This document shows positions 37,134 through 46,180 of a DNA stretch of 64,000 nt, one piece after another. Made by a program: the position numbers and the translations under genes. The stretch covers positions 480,817-544,816 of the forward strand of contig NZ_JAQQWU010000002.1 of NCBI RefSeq assembly GCF_028610625.1, given 5' to 3'. The notes below the pieces were generated by a model. That model had not been told where the DNA came from, did not search any database, and was given only the letters and a program-made list of their open reading frames with translations. This DNA is from Guptibacillus spartinae (lineage in GTDB: Bacteria; Bacillota; Bacilli; Bacillales; Guptibacillaceae). The first letter of the stretch is position 1. Each line of letters begins with the position of its first letter.

Positions 37134-37448
37134 TCAGTTAACGCTTGTAAGAAACTCTTCAATTTCTTCTTTACTTTTTCGCATCTTACTTACAAAACGT
37201 CCGGTTTCTTCTCCATCTTTAAATGCAACAAAGCTTGGTATGCCAAAAACATCCATTTCCTGACATAATTCAATGTGTTCATCACGATCAACGTAATAAA
37301 AATCGATCTCATTATATTCTTTTTCTAGTTCTGGAAGAAATGGTTCAATGATTCGACAATCAGGACACCAATCTGCTGAAAATAGCAGAACGGATTTTCC
37401 TTCTTTAATCGCATTTAAGTATTCTTCATATTTTTCAAATTTCTTCAT
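37134..37448 (-). CDS. ytpP: YtpP, thioredoxin-like protein
   Basis: A 104-residue thioredoxin fold with active-site WCPDC (C28 and C31), the usual cis-proline region GIPSF and a total length typical of thioredoxin. It probably exchanges thiols and disulfides in the cytoplasm; specific partners are unknown. GGAGGATC precedes the ATG. It lies 16 nt downstream of the PfoR-type membrane protein gene, so both may be transcribed together, and it ends in its own terminator. Confidence 0.92.
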   Translation of the reverse strand: MKKFEKYEEYLNAIKEGKSVLLFSADWCPDCRIIEPFLPELEKEYNEIDFYYVDRDEHIELCQEMDVFGIPSFVAFKDGEETGRFVSKMRKSKEEIEEFLTSVN

Positions 37449-37464
37449 AATGATCCTCCTCGAT

Positions 37465-38478
37465 CTAATCTGTTTGTATCTTCATATCTCCGGGACGAAT
37501 GAGTCCTTTTCGCCTCATTAACTCGGATATTAGCAGACTTATTATCGCTGGTCCAACAAAATGCAACATCAGAATCGCAAGCCATATATCTCCTCCCGTC
37601 CCCATCACGTTAAAGGTCATGATTTGTCCAACGAAACCACTAGTACCCATACCAGCACCGGAAGGGTTATTTAATAGGGAAAGCCAGCCACTCCCAATCG
37701 GAGCAAGAATCGCTCCTGCTACCGTTGGAGGAACCAGAATCCACGGATTACGTACAATGTTTGCAACCTGAAGCATAGACGTCCCAATTCCCTGGGCAAT
37801 GAATCCTCCAACTCCATTTTCTCGATAGCTACTTACGGCAAAGCCCACCATCTGAGCAGCACAACCAATCGTCGCTGCACCTGCTGCGATGCCTTCTAAT
37901 CCGAGCATAATGGCAATGGCAGCACTCGAAATGGGTGCCGTAAGGGCGAGTCCCATCAGTACGGCAACAATAATTCCCATTATGATCGGACGCTGTTCTG
38001 TTGCCCACATAATTAGCGAACCAAAGTTCGTTAGAAGGGATTCGATTCCAGGTCCAATCAGAGTAGCCGTTCCATACCCTGCGAAAATTGTCATTAGCGG
38101 GGTTACGATAATATCGAGTTTGGTTGACTTCGAGACAAGTTTACCCGCTTCAGATGCAACTAGGGCTGCCACATAGCTACCAGCAGGACCACCAAGTTCA
38201 GCCCCTGCTGCGCCTGCTAGAATAGTTGCAAACAAGACGAGTGGAGGTGCTCCCAGACCATATGCCACAGCAACACCAATGGCCGGCCCCATTAAACTCA
38301 TCGCAAGCTCTCCAATTGGAATTAAGAAGGATAGCGCGGCAATCTGTGTGCCAATCGTTTTAACAATTAAACCTATGATTAATGATGAAAAAAGTCCGAG
38401 CGCCATATAGCTAAGCGCTGTTATAAAGTACACACGCGGAGAAAGCGTAATGCCTTTGTTCTGTAAAAATTCTTTCAT
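37465..38478 (-). CDS. PfoR / PTS EIIC-like membrane protein
   Basis: A 337-residue integral membrane protein with about 8-10 hydrophobic, glycine-rich segments. It starts [20 protein letters not shown], which is typical of the PfoR superfamily (PTS_EIIC_2 domain, COG3641). These proteins are annotated as PTS subunit IIC-like or regulators, but no partner EIIA/EIIB domain is nearby. The substrate and even transport activity are uncertain. The ATG follows AAGGGAG. B. subtilis lacks this gene at the ytpP-ytoQ junction as far as I recall, so it is an accessory insertion. Confidence 0.75.
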   Translation of the reverse strand: MKEFLQNKGITLSPRVYFITALSYMALGLFSSLIIGLIVKTIGTQIAALSFLIPIGELAMSLMGPAIGVAVAYGLGAPPLVLFATILAGAAGAELGGPAGSYVAALVASEAGKLVSKSTKLDIIVTPLMTIFAGYGTATLIGPGIESLLTNFGSLIMWATEQRPIIMGIIVAVLMGLALTAPISSAAIAIMLGLEGIAAGAATIGCAAQMVGFAVSSYRENGVGGFIAQGIGTSMLQVANIVRNPWILVPPTVAGAILAPIGSGWLSLLNNPSGAGMGTSGFVGQIMTFNVMGTGGDIWLAILMLHFVGPAIISLLISELMRRKGLIRPGDMKIQTD

Positions 38479-38636
38479 CTGTTTCTCCCTTCAAACGGAT
38501 TAGTCTATTTAAGTATACACATTATTTTTCCATAGCTAGGTAAGTGGTCAGAAGACTCCCTTAATCTCTTTACTGGGAATAAATGAAAAGGCCATGCTAC
38601 AATAATTGCGTTAGCATTTTTAAGGAGGCGTTATGA

Positions 38637-39083
38637 ATGGAATTGACGGTTTACCTTGCTGGACAAATTCACGATGACTGGCGAAATGAACTGAAAGAAA
38701 AGGCCATTAAGATGGAACTACCAATTCAATTTGTTGGTCCAATGGAGAATCATGATCGTTCCGACAATATCGGTGAAGAGATTAAAGGCGAACAGCCCAA
38801 TAAGATTTTTAAAGATGAAGCGGCATCTGAAATCAACAATCTTCGAACTCATGTATTGCTTCAAAAGTCTGACGTAGTGATTGCTCTATTTGGCGAGAAT
38901 TACAAGCAGTGGAATAGTGCAATGGATGCAGCTACAGCCATTGCTCTTCAAAAACCACTCATCCTTATTCGACCTGAATCCCTTCACCATCCATTAAAAG
39001 AACTCTCAAATAAAGCACAGGTTACTGTTGAAAACACAAAGCAGGCTTTAAAAGCACTCTCTTATATTTTTGAGACAAACTAA
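38637..39083 (+). CDS. ytoQ: YtoQ family protein
   Basis: A 148-residue cytoplasmic protein of the YtoQ family. The fold resembles nucleoside 2-deoxyribosyltransferases, with an N-terminal VYLAGQIHDDW strand-loop and a SDVVIALFGENYKQWNSAMDAA region like the nucleotide-binding face of that group. No enzymatic activity is established. The ATG at 38637 has AAGGAGG 8 nt upstream; a nearby ATG at 38633 is out of frame. Its stop overlaps the stop of the convergent DUF84 gene by 4 nt, without a terminator between them. Confidence 0.88.
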   Translation: MELTVYLAGQIHDDWRNELKEKAIKMELPIQFVGPMENHDRSDNIGEEIKGEQPNKIFKDEAASEINNLRTHVLLQKSDVVIALFGENYKQWNSAMDAATAIALQKPLILIRPESLHHPLKELSNKAQVTVENTKQALKALSYIFETN

Positions 39084-39583
39084 CGCAGTTGAAATTGATA
39101 TTGACCAAACAATAAAGAGACAAGATGATCATACATGTCTGTCCTTGAAACGGTGCCATTGGTAAAAATTCCAATGGCGCCTTCTTTTCTGCTTACATCC
39201 GCTCGACTTGCATACTCGGAAATAACTGGACCTAATACGTGTCCTTCCTCAAGCTTCTGTCTAATGATTTCTGGAAGGGGAAATCTTGCCCCTCCAGCGA
39301 TGACTTCAATACCATTTCGATCAGCGAGAGCTCCCCAATTACAAACATATAAGCTACCGTTGATAACCTGAACGCCACCTTCAAGCCCGATCCCAATATC
39401 AGCATGGCTTTTATCTAATGCGGCTCTTGCTCGTTGTTTTGCGCCAAGAAGCGTTTCTTCGTCTCCCCATGGTTGCTCAGCGACACCTGAGTCAACTTCC
39501 ATCCCGATTACTTCTCCATGAAAGTGAGCTTTAACGGCGTTAATCTTTACAGGGTTCTTAGATCCGACTACTAGTTGATTCAT
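39080..39583 (-). CDS. DUF84 / inosine-xanthosine triphosphatase-like protein
   Basis: A 167-residue protein starting MNQLVVGSKNPVKINAVKAHF, the Rossmann-like opening of the NTPase_I-T (YjjX/DUF84) family. GLEGGV and the acidic catalytic region follow. Relatives hydrolyse ITP or XTP and so remove deaminated purines from the nucleotide pool. The start is ATG 39583 with GGAGGT upstream, giving a family-like length. The longer ORF lacks support. It lies 69 nt downstream of the ytoP start, on the same strand, so they may form one unit. Confidence 0.82.
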   Translation of the reverse strand: MNQLVVGSKNPVKINAVKAHFHGEVIGMEVDSGVAEQPWGDEETLLGAKQRARAALDKSHADIGIGLEGGVQVINGSLYVCNWGALADRNGIEVIAGGARFPLPEIIRQKLEEGHVLGPVISEYASRADVSRKEGAIGIFTNGTVSRTDMYDHLVSLLFGQYQFQLR

Positions 39584-39624
39584 CAAGCATACCTCCATTT
39601 GTTTCAATTCAAATCGAATCATAA

Positions 39625-39651
39625 GAAAAGGAGCCTTTCCGGCCCCTTTTC
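39625..39651 (-). terminator. Probable terminator of ytoP
   Basis: GAAAAGGAGCC (39625-39635) and GGCCCCTTTTC (39641-39651) form an 11-bp stem with one wobble just past the ytoP stop. The T tail is short. Confidence 0.6.
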
Positions 39652-39652
39652 C

Positions 39653-40720
39653 TTACACGTTGCTTTTAATGCTATCTACCGTTGCCTGATCTGTTGACTT
39701 CACTAATTTAATAAGCAATTCTTTTGCAGCTGCATAATCATCTACGTGAATCATAGATGAGGAGGTATGAATGTATCTCGAACAAATACCAACTACAGCA
39801 GATGGAACGCCGTTATTAGACAAATGAACACGGCCCGCATCCGTTCCTCCTTGAGAGATGAAATACTGATATGGAATTTCATTACTTTCAGCAGTATCAA
39901 GGATAAAATCTCTTAATCCTTGATGCGTTACCATCGAGCGATCATAAATGCGTAGAAGCGCTCCTTTTCCAAGCTGACCAAATTCATTCTTATCTCCAGT
40001 CATATCATTCGCAGGGCTTGCATCAAGCGCATAGAAGAGATCTGGATTAATCATATTTGCTGCAGTTTGGGCACCTCTTAGACCCACTTCTTCTTGAACT
40101 GTAGCCCCCGAGTATAGTTCATTCGGAACCTCTTCATTTTGAAGTTCTTTCAATAGTTCAATTGCTAAACCTACTCCATAACGATTGTCCCAGGCTTTTG
40201 CCATGATTTTTTTCTCATTAGCCATTGGAGTGAAAGGACATACAGGAACGATTTGTTGGCCTGGCTTTACACCAATTCGTTCGGCATCTTCTTTGTTGTC
40301 TGCACCAATATCAATAAGCATATTCTTAATTGCCATTGGTTTATTTCTAGTGGCATCATCCAGTAAATGCGGTGGGATTGAGCCAATCACTCCTGGGATT
40401 GGACCATTATTGGTCATTACCTGAACACGCTGAGCAAGGAGAACTTGGCTCCACCAACCTCCGAGTGTTTGAAAACGCAACATTCCATTTTCCGTGATGG
40501 ATGTTACCATAAAACCAACTTCATCCATATGACCGGCTACCATTACACGTGGACCATTGTTTCGTTTAACGCCAAAAACACTTCCGAGATTATCTTGAAT
40601 GATCTCATCTGTATACTTACTGATTTCATTTTTCACAAATTTTCTAACATCATGTTCAAAACCTGGAGCACCTTGTAGTTCCGTTAATGTTTTAAAAAGC
40701 GTCAACGTTTCTTTATTCAT
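39653..40720 (-). CDS. ytoP: M42 family glutamyl aminopeptidase YtoP
   Basis: A 355-residue cobalt- or zinc-dependent aminopeptidase of the M42 (FrvX/TET) family, which usually forms large tetrahedral assemblies that trim peptides. Metal-binding and catalytic landmarks are [11 protein letters not shown] near 65, [15 protein letters not shown], the catalytic glutamates in QEEVGLRGA, and the later DASPANDM and H residues. GGGGAT precedes the ATG. It is placed between ytoQ and ytzB, as in B. subtilis. Confidence 0.94.
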   Translation of the reverse strand: MNKETLTLFKTLTELQGAPGFEHDVRKFVKNEISKYTDEIIQDNLGSVFGVKRNNGPRVMVAGHMDEVGFMVTSITENGMLRFQTLGGWWSQVLLAQRVQVMTNNGPIPGVIGSIPPHLLDDATRNKPMAIKNMLIDIGADNKEDAERIGVKPGQQIVPVCPFTPMANEKKIMAKAWDNRYGVGLAIELLKELQNEEVPNELYSGATVQEEVGLRGAQTAANMINPDLFYALDASPANDMTGDKNEFGQLGKGALLRIYDRSMVTHQGLRDFILDTAESNEIPYQYFISQGGTDAGRVHLSNNGVPSAVVGICSRYIHTSSSMIHVDDYAAAKELLIKLVKSTDQATVDSIKSNV

Positions 40721-40888
40721 ATGTATCCCCTTCCATCATTCGTCTCTTCCTATTCTATTGTATCGAATCTCGTCGAACGTTTCTAGTGCCATGGATTTTC
40801 AATAGAAACATTTGGTACGAGGGTAAAATTCAGATATACTATAGGTGGAAAACAAATTGGCCATTTGAAGAAGGGAGCATCTTAATCA

Positions 40889-41203
40889 ATGAGAACGAAG
40901 GATTTGTTAATCGGGGCGTTAATTGGAGCAGGAGCTGCGGCACTTACAGCGTCGACCATCGCTTCAAAAAGAACGTACATTTCCCCTGAAAAAGCATTAA
41001 AAGCAGTTAAAGGTGCGGTTAAACCCGTTTATACGGTTAAAGGATCATGGATTCATATGAAAACGGATTCAGTTAAGAAGTTCAATCTTCCTTATACCGT
41101 TTATGCGGGAGGTCTCACTTGTGAAAAAGAAGGAAAGCTTCAGCAACTTGAATTTATGGTAGATGCTGAAACAGGTACATTAGTAGAATTACAAGCTCAG
41201 TAG
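40889..41203 (+). CDS. ytzB: YtzB, PepSY-domain exported protein
   Basis: A 104-residue protein with an N-terminal hydrophobic segment (DLLIGALIGAGAAALTASTI, about 5-24) and a single PepSY-like domain (ISPEKALKAV ... GTLVELQAQ). PepSY domains are often inhibitory or chaperone modules for proteases and cell-surface enzymes. The protein is probably membrane anchored facing out. The ATG at 40889 follows GAAGGGAG. It is divergent from ytoP and separated from the next minus-strand gene by a strong bidirectional terminator. Confidence 0.88.
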   Translation: MRTKDLLIGALIGAGAAALTASTIASKRTYISPEKALKAVKGAVKPVYTVKGSWIHMKTDSVKKFNLPYTVYAGGLTCEKEGKLQQLEFMVDAETGTLVELQAQ

Positions 41204-41257
41204 AAAACAGTTCTTTTTTTTTGCAAGAACAGACGAGCGATTATCTGATTAAATAAA

Positions 41258-41284
41258 CATCCCCGTGCACCAGGCACGGGGATG
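41258..41284. terminator. Bidirectional terminator after ytzB
   Basis: CATCCCCGTGC (41258-41268) pairs with GCACGGGGATG (41274-41284) in an 11-bp perfect stem between convergent genes. Confidence 0.88.
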
Positions 41285-41301
41285 TTGTTGTCTTTATTTC
41301 A

Positions 41302-41844
41302 TTAAAAAGTCGTATTTGTATCATAAACGTTATTTTGTAATTTAAAGCGTAGGGTTGAATATTTGTTTTTAGACCATAGATACGCAAGAAGCGCCGGACC
41401 AACGAGCATGATCGCACTTAGGAAAAGAATAACGCTCATGTGAAGATGCTCACCAGTAACGTCAGCATGACTATCTTTATATTCCTTCGCTTTTTCAATA
41501 TCCAATACTTTCGAATCTGGGATGATTGCATTAGCTTCTGTATCATAGAAAAGGACCTGAGTATGATCTTCAAAGAAAATGTCGTCACGAACGGTTGTAA
41601 ACTCAACAAGCATCATGGAAACTTTACTGAAATCCTTATCTGCTGAGCTATCGACTTCGAGATTTTCCGCTTCTACAACTTTAAGAGAACCTTTGTCATA
41701 GTCATAGTGTTCTTCCCCAAGGTAACCAGCTACGCCTTTCTTTACTTCATTACTGACATTCGCTTCAGCATGTACTGCTGTGCCTGCGAACGGAAATGCA
41801 ATTAAAAATACAGCAAGAAGTGCAAAAATTCCTTTTTTCATCAT
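41302..41844 (-). CDS. Hypothetical secreted or membrane-anchored protein
   Basis: A 180-residue protein I do not recognise. It has a clear signal peptide (MMKKGIFALLAVFLIAFPF, then an A-x-A-like cleavage site at VHAEA). A hydrophilic, acidic extracytoplasmic domain of about 110 residues follows. A C-terminal membrane helix (HMSVILFLSAIMLVGPALLAYLW region, about 136-158) precedes a short basic cytoplasmic tail. This topology suggests a surface-displayed protein anchored at its C-terminus. I choose the ATG at 41844 because GAGGAGG lies 5 nt upstream; the longer ORF begins in the RBS. It is flanked by ytzB (convergent) and proC (upstream, same strand). Confidence 0.78.
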   Translation of the reverse strand: MMKKGIFALLAVFLIAFPFAGTAVHAEANVSNEVKKGVAGYLGEEHYDYDKGSLKVVEAENLEVDSSADKDFSKVSMMLVEFTTVRDDIFFEDHTQVLFYDTEANAIIPDSKVLDIEKAKEYKDSHADVTGEHLHMSVILFLSAIMLVGPALLAYLWSKNKYSTLRFKLQNNVYDTNTTF

Positions 41845-42150
41845 TTTTTCCTCCTCTATCAAACAAATTATCCAATTCTTATCATATCATATTCCTACTA
41901 TTATTCTACTAACATTTTGAAGAAAAGAACATCCAATACGAGGAAATAGGGGACAGATCATCCATCCTTGTTATGTTACCCCTCTTGAGTGGTTTCTTAA
42001 CAAAAAGGGTTATGTGAATGAATGGTGTTATTTTTTGGCACATTTATGCCCTGTGATGCCCAAACGTTTCGAGCAAATTTATTTGCACAGACGATCGGGC
42101 ATCACGGAGCGAGTCAAAAATCGAAAAACAAATAATATAAGCTAACTTAC
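41845..42150. other. Gene-free spacer upstream of the hypothetical protein
   Basis: Over 300 nt without a coding region separate proC from the gene starting at 41844. The only clear structure besides the proC terminator is the nested inverted repeat at 42053-42105, listed separately. No RBS-supported small ORF was found. Confidence 0.6.
42053..42105. repeat. Nested inverted repeat
   Basis: GTGATGCCC (42053-42061) pairs with GGGCATCAC (42097-42105). Inside the 35-nt loop GCAAAT (42073-42078) pairs with ATTTGC (42081-42086). There is no T run on either side, so it is not a standard terminator. Confidence 0.5.
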
Positions 42151-42182
42151 ACAAAAAAAAGAACCGGTATACCCCGGTTCTT
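42151..42182 (-). terminator. Terminator of proC
   Basis: AAGAACCGG (42159-42167) pairs with CCGGTTCTT (42174-42182), followed on the minus strand by eight T. Confidence 0.92.
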
Positions 42183-43023
42183 ACTGCGTTACTGGCTTTT
42201 TATCAAATTGAGTGCTGATTTCTTTTGAACGTGTTGCCGCATTTTCAACAGCGGCTGCAAAAGCCTCTCCACCGCCATTATCATACAAAGCTTCAAGACC
42301 AGCTTGAGTTGTACCATTTGGAGAAGTCACTTTCTTTCTTAATGCTGAAGGAGAATCTTCTGATTGCTCGGCCATCATACCTGCGCCTAGCACTGTTTGA
42401 ACAGCCATCTTTCGTGCTGTTTCCGTTTCAATTCCACCTTCAATTGCTGCTTTTTCAAGGCTTTCGATAACATAATAGATATAAGCCGGACCGCTACCCG
42501 CGACGCCTGTAAATACGTCCATTTGCTCTTCTTCGATAACTACTGTTTCTCCTATTGAACGTATGAGGGCACGAGCCATTGTAACCTGCTCATCACTTAC
42601 ATGTTTTCCTCCTGCCAGAGCAGAAATTGACTTACCAATCATACTTGATGTGTTCGGCATAACGCGAATGACTGGTTGTTCTCCATCCAATTGCTCCTCA
42701 ATATAGGAGGATGGGACACCAGCTAGAACAGATAGGAGAAGTTGATCATTTGTGATAAAGTTCTCGATCCCCTCTAGTGCACGTTCAACATCTTTAGGTT
42801 TCATTGCAAGGATAACAACATCAGCCTCACGAACGGCGAATTCTATACTTTGCGTCGCCAATACGCCGTGGTTCTCCATAAGCTCCTGACGACGTTGTTC
42901 ATTACTTCTGTTAGTCATTATAATACGTTCAGGTTCAATCGTACCTGACTCAATCATTCCTGCAGCCATAGCCTCTGCCATTGAACCCGCTCCGATAAAC
43001 GTTACGGTTTTATTTTCTAGCAT
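42181..43023 (-). CDS. proC: Pyrroline-5-carboxylate reductase
   Basis: A 280-residue NAD(P)H-dependent reductase that performs the last step of proline synthesis. The N-terminal dinucleotide-binding GAGSMAEAM lies near 11-19, and the C-terminal dimer signature starting ALRKKVTSPNGTTQAGL is intact, as is SGPAYIY. AAAGGAGG precedes the ATG. It is monocistronic. A perfect cre site lies about 115 nt upstream of the start codon, beyond a standard promoter, which raises the possibility of CcpA input. Confidence 0.96.
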   Translation of the reverse strand: MLENKTVTFIGAGSMAEAMAAGMIESGTIEPERIIMTNRSNEQRRQELMENHGVLATQSIEFAVREADVVILAMKPKDVERALEGIENFITNDQLLLSVLAGVPSSYIEEQLDGEQPVIRVMPNTSSMIGKSISALAGGKHVSDEQVTMARALIRSIGETVVIEEEQMDVFTGVAGSGPAYIYYVIESLEKAAIEGGIETETARKMAVQTVLGAGMMAEQSEDSPSALRKKVTSPNGTTQAGLEALYDNGGGEAFAAAVENAATRSKEISTQFDKKPVTQ

Positions 43024-43066
43024 GATTGCCTCCTTTGGATTTCCGAAAAATCATCTACGGTCATTT

Positions 43067-43095
43067 ATACTAACACTGCATTCTTTCCCCTTCAA
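43067..43095 (-). promoter_or_regulatory. Probable sigma-A promoter of proC
   Basis: On the minus strand TTGAAG (43095-43090) and TAGTAT (43072-43067) are 17 nt apart, about 45 nt before the proC ATG. Confidence 0.55.
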
Positions 43096-43137
43096 CCTTT
43101 AAACCACAAGAAATGAGCATAAGCTCAAGATACTTAG

Positions 43138-43151
43138 TGAAAACGCTATCA
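43138..43151. promoter_or_regulatory. Perfect cre site upstream of proC
   Basis: TGAAAACGCTATCA matches TGWAARCGNTWNCA at all positions. It is centred roughly 84 nt upstream of the predicted proC transcription start and about 200 nt past the end of fruA. The rest of the 326-nt proC/fruA spacer contains only the proC promoter, the fruA terminator and a short GAGAAG/CTTCTC repeat. Confidence 0.6.
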
Positions 43152-43315
43152 TTCGAATCGCAACGTAAACTGCATGATTGAGAAGGACATATATCGCTTC
43201 TCACGCTCTCTCACCCCTTCTCATCGCAACTACACTTTTAACATAAAGTGGAAAAAATCACTGATAGCGGAAAATTCATACACGCTTATTTCCACGTTTT
43301 TTGTTTCCTAGCCTG

Positions 43316-43341
43316 AAAAAAGAGACTCCCTGGGAGCCTCT
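43316..43341 (-). terminator. Terminator of the fru operon
   Basis: AGAGACTCC (43321-43329) pairs with GGAGCCTCT (43333-43341) with one G-U pair, followed by T residues on the minus strand. Confidence 0.85.
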
Positions 43342-43349
43342 TTCATTTA

Positions 43350-45251
43350 TTATACTTGTGGCTTTGATTTTTTTAGTAGACCAACCATCAAAGCCGTTAT
43401 GACTGTTCCAATGACGATTGCAAGAATATAAAGAAGAATATGAGTTAATGAGATGTTGTTTACAGACCAGATTACAAATGCTCCGCCATGCGGTGCTGGT
43501 AGAGCAATATTAAACAGCATCGTTAATGCACCAGCAACAGATGAACCTACGATGATGGAAGGAATGACTCGCCCAGGATCTGCTGCTGCAAACGGAATTG
43601 CGCCTTCCGTTATGAAAGAAGCTCCCATCACATAAGCTACTTTTCCAGCTTCACGCTCGGTTTTGTTGAAACGATTTTTAAATAGTGTTGTTGCAAGAGC
43701 AAGACCAAGTGGTGGTGTCATACCGCCTGCCATGATCGCTGCATGATACGTAAGATTACCCGCGTCAATCATCGCAATACCGAAAGTAAATGCTGCCTTA
43801 TTAATCGGTCCTCCCATATCTACTGCCATCATACCACCTAGAATTAAACCGAGAAGGAGCTTATTTGTTGTGCCCATACCATTTAACCAGTTTTCAAGTC
43901 CTGTATTAAGAGCCCCAACTGGTTCAATGACCACATACATCATAATAATTCCAGTAATAAAAATACCAAACAGCGGATAAAGTAGGACTGGTTTTAACCC
44001 TTCAAGCGATTGCGGAAGTCCAGAGAAAAGCTTTTTCAAAAGAAGAACAGCGTAACCAGCAAGGAAACCTGCAATAAGTCCCCCAAGGAAACCCGCGCCG
44101 TTCGTAGAGGCCATTAGACCACCAACGAGACCGGGAGCAAGACCAGGACGATCGGCAATACTCATTGCGATGAATCCTGCAAGGACTGGAATCATAAGTG
44201 CAAAGGCATTTCCACCGCCGATAGTGCTTAGTGCTGCTGCAAACGCATTGTAGCTGGGATCATCTGGATCTGCAGCATTGATTCCAAAGATAAATGAAAG
44301 GGCTATCAAAATACCGCCACCAACAACGAGCGGAAGCATATTCGAAACACCATTCATTAAGTGTTTGTAGAAAGCTGACTGCTTTCCTTTTCTTTCATTC
44401 TTCTTCTCACTAATTTGATCTTCGTATGATCCAGAAGATTTATAAACCGGCGCATCACCGTTTGCTGCCTGCTTTAGTAAATCAGCCGGCTTTCGAATCG
44501 CTTCTGCTACAGGAACTTCAATTACTTTCTTTCCTTTAAAACGCTCCATTTCAACCTTAGTGTCTGCGGCAACAATAATACCTGGTGCCTTTTCAATCTC
44601 TTCATCTGTCAGACGATTTTTCACGCCTCCTGAACCATTTGTTTCAACCTTGACACTATAGCCCATTTCTGCGGCTTTCGCTTTCAACGCATCTGCAGCC
44701 ATATACGTATGAGCAATACCGGTAGGGCAAGCTGTAACAGCTAATATTTTTCCAGTAACTTCATTTGCTTCTTCTACTTCCTCTTCATCAGCATTCTCTT
44801 CTTCTTTCTGATCAAACGCTTGCAAAACTTCTTCTTCCGTTCTTGCTTCGAGAAGTCCTTTACGGAATTCGTTATCCATTAAAAAGGATGATAGTCTCGA
44901 TAGCGCTTCAAGGTGCGTTTGATTCGCTCCTTCAGTCGCAGCAATCATAAAGAACAAGTGAGCAGGCTGGCCGTCAAGAGACTGATAGTCAATACCAGCA
45001 TGAGAACGACCAAATACGATTGCTGGTGACTTTACTGCCGCAGTTTTGGCGTGAGGAATCGCAATACCTTCCCCGATTCCAGTTGTACTTTCTTTTTCAC
45101 GCGCATGGATCGCTTTCTTAAATGCGTTAAGATCTTTTAATTTTCCAGCTCTCTCTAGCTTTTCAGACAGCTCATTAATAACACGATCTTTCGAATCTGC
45201 TTCTAAATTCAAAATCATGGTCTCTTTTGTTAATAATTCTGTGATTCTCAT
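43350..45251 (-). CDS. fruA: Fructose-specific PTS enzyme IIABC
   Basis: A 633-residue membrane permease that imports fructose and phosphorylates it to fructose 1-phosphate. Domain order is IIA (1-145, phospho-histidine H67 in GIAIPHAKT), IIB (about 165-262, phospho-cysteine C175 in TACPTGIAHT) and IIC (about 295-630, with multiple membrane helices and GGPINKAAFTFG). It is the last gene of fruRKA, overlapping fruK by ATGA, and it ends at a terminator. It is probably induced by fructose 1-phosphate through FruR and repressed by CcpA. Confidence 0.96.
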   Translation of the reverse strand: MRITELLTKETMILNLEADSKDRVINELSEKLERAGKLKDLNAFKKAIHAREKESTTGIGEGIAIPHAKTAAVKSPAIVFGRSHAGIDYQSLDGQPAHLFFMIAATEGANQTHLEALSRLSSFLMDNEFRKGLLEARTEEEVLQAFDQKEEENADEEEVEEANEVTGKILAVTACPTGIAHTYMAADALKAKAAEMGYSVKVETNGSGGVKNRLTDEEIEKAPGIIVAADTKVEMERFKGKKVIEVPVAEAIRKPADLLKQAANGDAPVYKSSGSYEDQISEKKNERKGKQSAFYKHLMNGVSNMLPLVVGGGILIALSFIFGINAADPDDPSYNAFAAALSTIGGGNAFALMIPVLAGFIAMSIADRPGLAPGLVGGLMASTNGAGFLGGLIAGFLAGYAVLLLKKLFSGLPQSLEGLKPVLLYPLFGIFITGIIMMYVVIEPVGALNTGLENWLNGMGTTNKLLLGLILGGMMAVDMGGPINKAAFTFGIAMIDAGNLTYHAAIMAGGMTPPLGLALATTLFKNRFNKTEREAGKVAYVMGASFITEGAIPFAAADPGRVIPSIIVGSSVAGALTMLFNIALPAPHGGAFVIWSVNNISLTHILLYILAIVIGTVITALMVGLLKKSKPQV

Positions 45252-46180
45252 ATACCCCGACCTCCCGTTTCTTCATAAGACTGAACCATAATTTGTTTTC
45301 TTAATTCTTGAACTTCTTCTGCTGTACAAAACCCAGCTGAAAATGCGCTCGCACTTCCTGCTGCAATTCCAGATTGAAATGCTTCCTTCAAATTTTCAGT
45401 TTCGATATATTTACTTAGGAAGCCAGCTACAACTGAATCCCCTGCTCCAACTGAATTCTGAACTTTTCCAACGGGCACATTCCCAAAAAGTACGTCTTCC
45501 GCTGTAATTAATACTGCTCCGTCGCCAGCCATGGAAACAATGACGTTTTTAGCTCCCATTTCGTGAACTTTCTTTCCATATTTAACTGCCTCATCAACTG
45601 ATGTGATATCAACATCAAATAAATCGCCTAGTTCGTGGTGATTTGGTTTGACTAGAAATGGTTTTGCTTTCACTACCTCGGCTAGTGCTTTGCCTTTTGT
45701 GTCTACTATCGCTTGCACTCCATCAGGTAGTGATTGAAGAATTTGTGAATAGATCGTTTGATCTACACTTGAGGGCACGCTACCTGCCATGACGACAATA
45801 TCACCTGGGACAGTTTGAGAAAGTTGAGTAAATAATTCCTCAACATTGGCATCAGAAATCAGTGGAGATAATCCGTTGATTTCTGTTTCTTCCCCGTTTT
45901 TTAATTTAATGTTAATTCGCGTGTCGCCTTTAACCTGAATAAAGTTCGAATGGAGACCTTCCTCTTTCAGCGACTGCTCTATAAACTGACCCGTAAATCC
46001 GCCAACAAAGCCTAGTGCGGTTGATTCATGTCCAAGACGCTTAAGAACTTTGGTTACATTGACACCTTTTCCACCTGCGTTTTTCATTTCTTCGTCCACT
46101 GTATTGACGAGACCAGTTTTAAGATTATCCAGTCGTACAATATAATCAACTGATGGATTTAACGTAATTGTATAAATCAT
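45248..46180 (-). CDS. fruK: 1-phosphofructokinase
   Basis: A 310-residue PfkB/ribokinase-family kinase that makes fructose 1,6-bisphosphate from the product of FruA. The N-terminal SVDYIVRLDNL and the GGKGVNV sugar-binding motif (about 37-43) are present, as is the C-terminal ATP/anion-hole signature VGAGDSVVAGFL. ATGA overlaps on both sides couple it to fruR and fruA. B. subtilis often calls it fruB. Confidence 0.96.
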   Translation of the reverse strand: MIYTITLNPSVDYIVRLDNLKTGLVNTVDEEMKNAGGKGVNVTKVLKRLGHESTALGFVGGFTGQFIEQSLKEEGLHSNFIQVKGDTRINIKLKNGEETEINGLSPLISDANVEELFTQLSQTVPGDIVVMAGSVPSSVDQTIYSQILQSLPDGVQAIVDTKGKALAEVVKAKPFLVKPNHHELGDLFDVDITSVDEAVKYGKKVHEMGAKNVIVSMAGDGAVLITAEDVLFGNVPVGKVQNSVGAGDSVVAGFLSKYIETENLKEAFQSGIAAGSASAFSAGFCTAEEVQELRKQIMVQSYEETGGRGI

